Below the pieces are notes generated by a model. It was given only the letters and a program-made list of their open reading frames with translations, searched no databases and was not told the DNA's origin. A DNA stretch of 64,000 nucleotides, taken from contig NZ_JACHTC010000005.1 of NCBI RefSeq assembly GCF_014145635.1, positions 124,001-188,000 on the forward strand. The letters are read 5' to 3'. The stretch comes from Myroides sp. WP-1 (lineage in GTDB: Bacteria > Bacteroidota > Bacteroidia > Flavobacteriales > Flavobacteriaceae). Below are positions 63,331 through 64,000 of this stretch, piece after piece (position 1 is the first letter of the stretch; each line of letters starts with the position of its first letter). A program made the translations under genes and the position numbers.

Positions 63331-64000
63331 AATAAGGTAATATTCTCTTCTAATTTAACTACAATACTTGATATTATATCTTCATACTCCCTAACTTTGT
63401 TGAAATGAGCTCCAACAACACCATGCTCAGATTTTAGTATAAAAATTGGAGTATTACTGCTTTGTGATAATGGTACTAAACTATTAAGGTTAGGTATCTC
63501 ACCTAGTTTAATGTGTTCTATTTTTGAGTTATCTGCTACTAAATGCTTTTCAATAACTGTTGGGATTTTCTTAATGATTTTTTCATATGCATTTACAGGT
63601 CTTTTTACACCATCATTTGTCTTAGCAGTATACTGTTGTGCGATGTAACCAATAAATTCTAAATTCCATTTTACTTCATTATTATTCAAAATAAATAGTT
63701 CATCTTCTTTATCACAATAATCACTTAATCCTCTTTGTAGTTGTCCTTTCCAGTCGCTCATAGATTTAGAAATATTTTCAATTGCACGTAAACTAAATAT
63801 ATCTGAAGACATTGGTACAATAAATAAATCTGAAGCAACAAGTACAGCCCTATTTAAAGCTCCAAGAGATGGTCCAACATCAAAAAAGATATAATCATAC
63901 TGATCTTCAAGTTTTAACAATAGATCTTTAAATACAAATGTCGTCTGTAATCCCCTAGCATCTCCAGACTTTCCATCTAACCAATCTTTACTAAGAAAAT
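63327..64000 (-). CDS. ParA/MinD-type ATPase (partial, N-terminus off window)
   Basis: The frame stays open to the right edge (SKDWLDGKSGDARGLQTT and onward), so the N-terminus and Walker A lie outside. The Walker B region IFFDVGPSLGALNRAVLVA and the following VPMSSDIFSLRAIENI are typical of ParA ATPases that handle plasmid or chromosome cargo. The C-terminal part (GYIAQQYTAKTNDGVKRP) suggests a longer ParA with an added tail. No ParB is in view. ATP-driven assembly on DNA may position or gate the SIR2 and nuclease proteins of the operon. Confidence 0.75.
   Translation of the reverse strand, partial: FLSKDWLDGKSGDARGLQTTFVFKDLLLKLEDQYDYIFFDVGPSLGALNRAVLVASDLFIVPMSSDIFSLRAIENISKSMSDWKGQLQRGLSDYCDKEDELFILNNNEVKWNLEFIGYIAQQYTAKTNDGVKRPVNAYEKIIKKIPTVIEKHLVADNSKIEHIKLGEIPNLNSLVPLSQSSNTPIFILKSEHGVVGAHFNKVREYEDIISSIVVKLEENITLL

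Noticed and set aside
63327..64000. plasmid partition locus
   Set aside because: No ParB or centromere-like repeats are seen and the downstream genes are effectors; cannot be fully excluded without the sequence to the right.

Overview
The window looks like chromosomal DNA from a member of the Flavobacteriaceae (Bacteroidota), perhaps Myroides-like; the genus is an inference. Supporting signs are the low G+C, many -7 boxes of the TAnnTTTG type, a type IX secretion sorting domain, a PUR-domain protein of the flavobacterial type, a fused cyclophilin-FKBP isomerase and a monomeric NADP isocitrate dehydrogenase. No tRNA, rRNA, CRISPR array or insertion sequence was seen.

Layout. 1-4.5 kb: manA (cut by the left edge), queD and idi on the minus strand, a small conserved gene, and recQ. 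4.5-13 kb: the plus-strand operon kdsD-tatC-lptB, a Wza/Wzc polysaccharide export pair, and icd. 13-20.6 kb: minus-strand purB, a DUF2911 protein, tilS-dsbD, and a PASTA protein with rluD. 20.7-24.7 kb: ddl-coaD, a Nudix gene divergent from pyrE, and a lipoprotein. 24.8-27.2 kb: an rtcB-prfH RNA repair/ribosome rescue operon preceded by a 26-codon leader ORF with tandem stop codons, an intrinsic terminator and a competing antiterminator pairing. 27.2-34.8 kb: clpS, prmA, a porin, lipoproteins including a glycine-zipper protein with a small membrane partner, and lysC-lysA behind a 7-residue leader peptide and an attenuator-like terminator. 35-46.3 kb: an ABC exporter, a PUR protein, a fluoride riboswitch with a CLC-F antiporter, a GltB-like FMN protein, a membrane-spanning TPR/HTH regulator, a threonine-dehydratase-like enzyme, the double PPIase and an MFS transporter.

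46.3-59.5 kb is a polymorphic toxin island. A 2,339-residue SpvB/RHS protein with an HExxH metallopeptidase tip and its exported immunity protein is followed by three orphan tip/immunity cassettes. All three start in the same ~125-bp core repeat and are separated by repeated terminators. One orphan tip carries a single in-frame stop, one immunity gene is frameshifted at an A9 run, and the last tip has an out-of-frame deletion. All four immunity candidates have export signals, which suggests that the toxins act in the envelope.

59.6-64 kb is a tight minus-strand operon open at the right edge. It encodes a ParA-type ATPase, a SIR2-domain protein, a PD-(D/E)XK nuclease-like protein, an unknown protein, a HEPN-like RNase candidate and a second unknown protein. 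The mix of effector folds suggests an undescribed anti-phage or anti-plasmid system.

The strongest candidates for new biology are this ParA-SIR2-nuclease-HEPN operon and the translation-responsive leader of rtcB-prfH. Next come the lysCA leader, the triple 12-nt repeat in front of the TPR/HTH regulator, and the decaying toxin cassettes.
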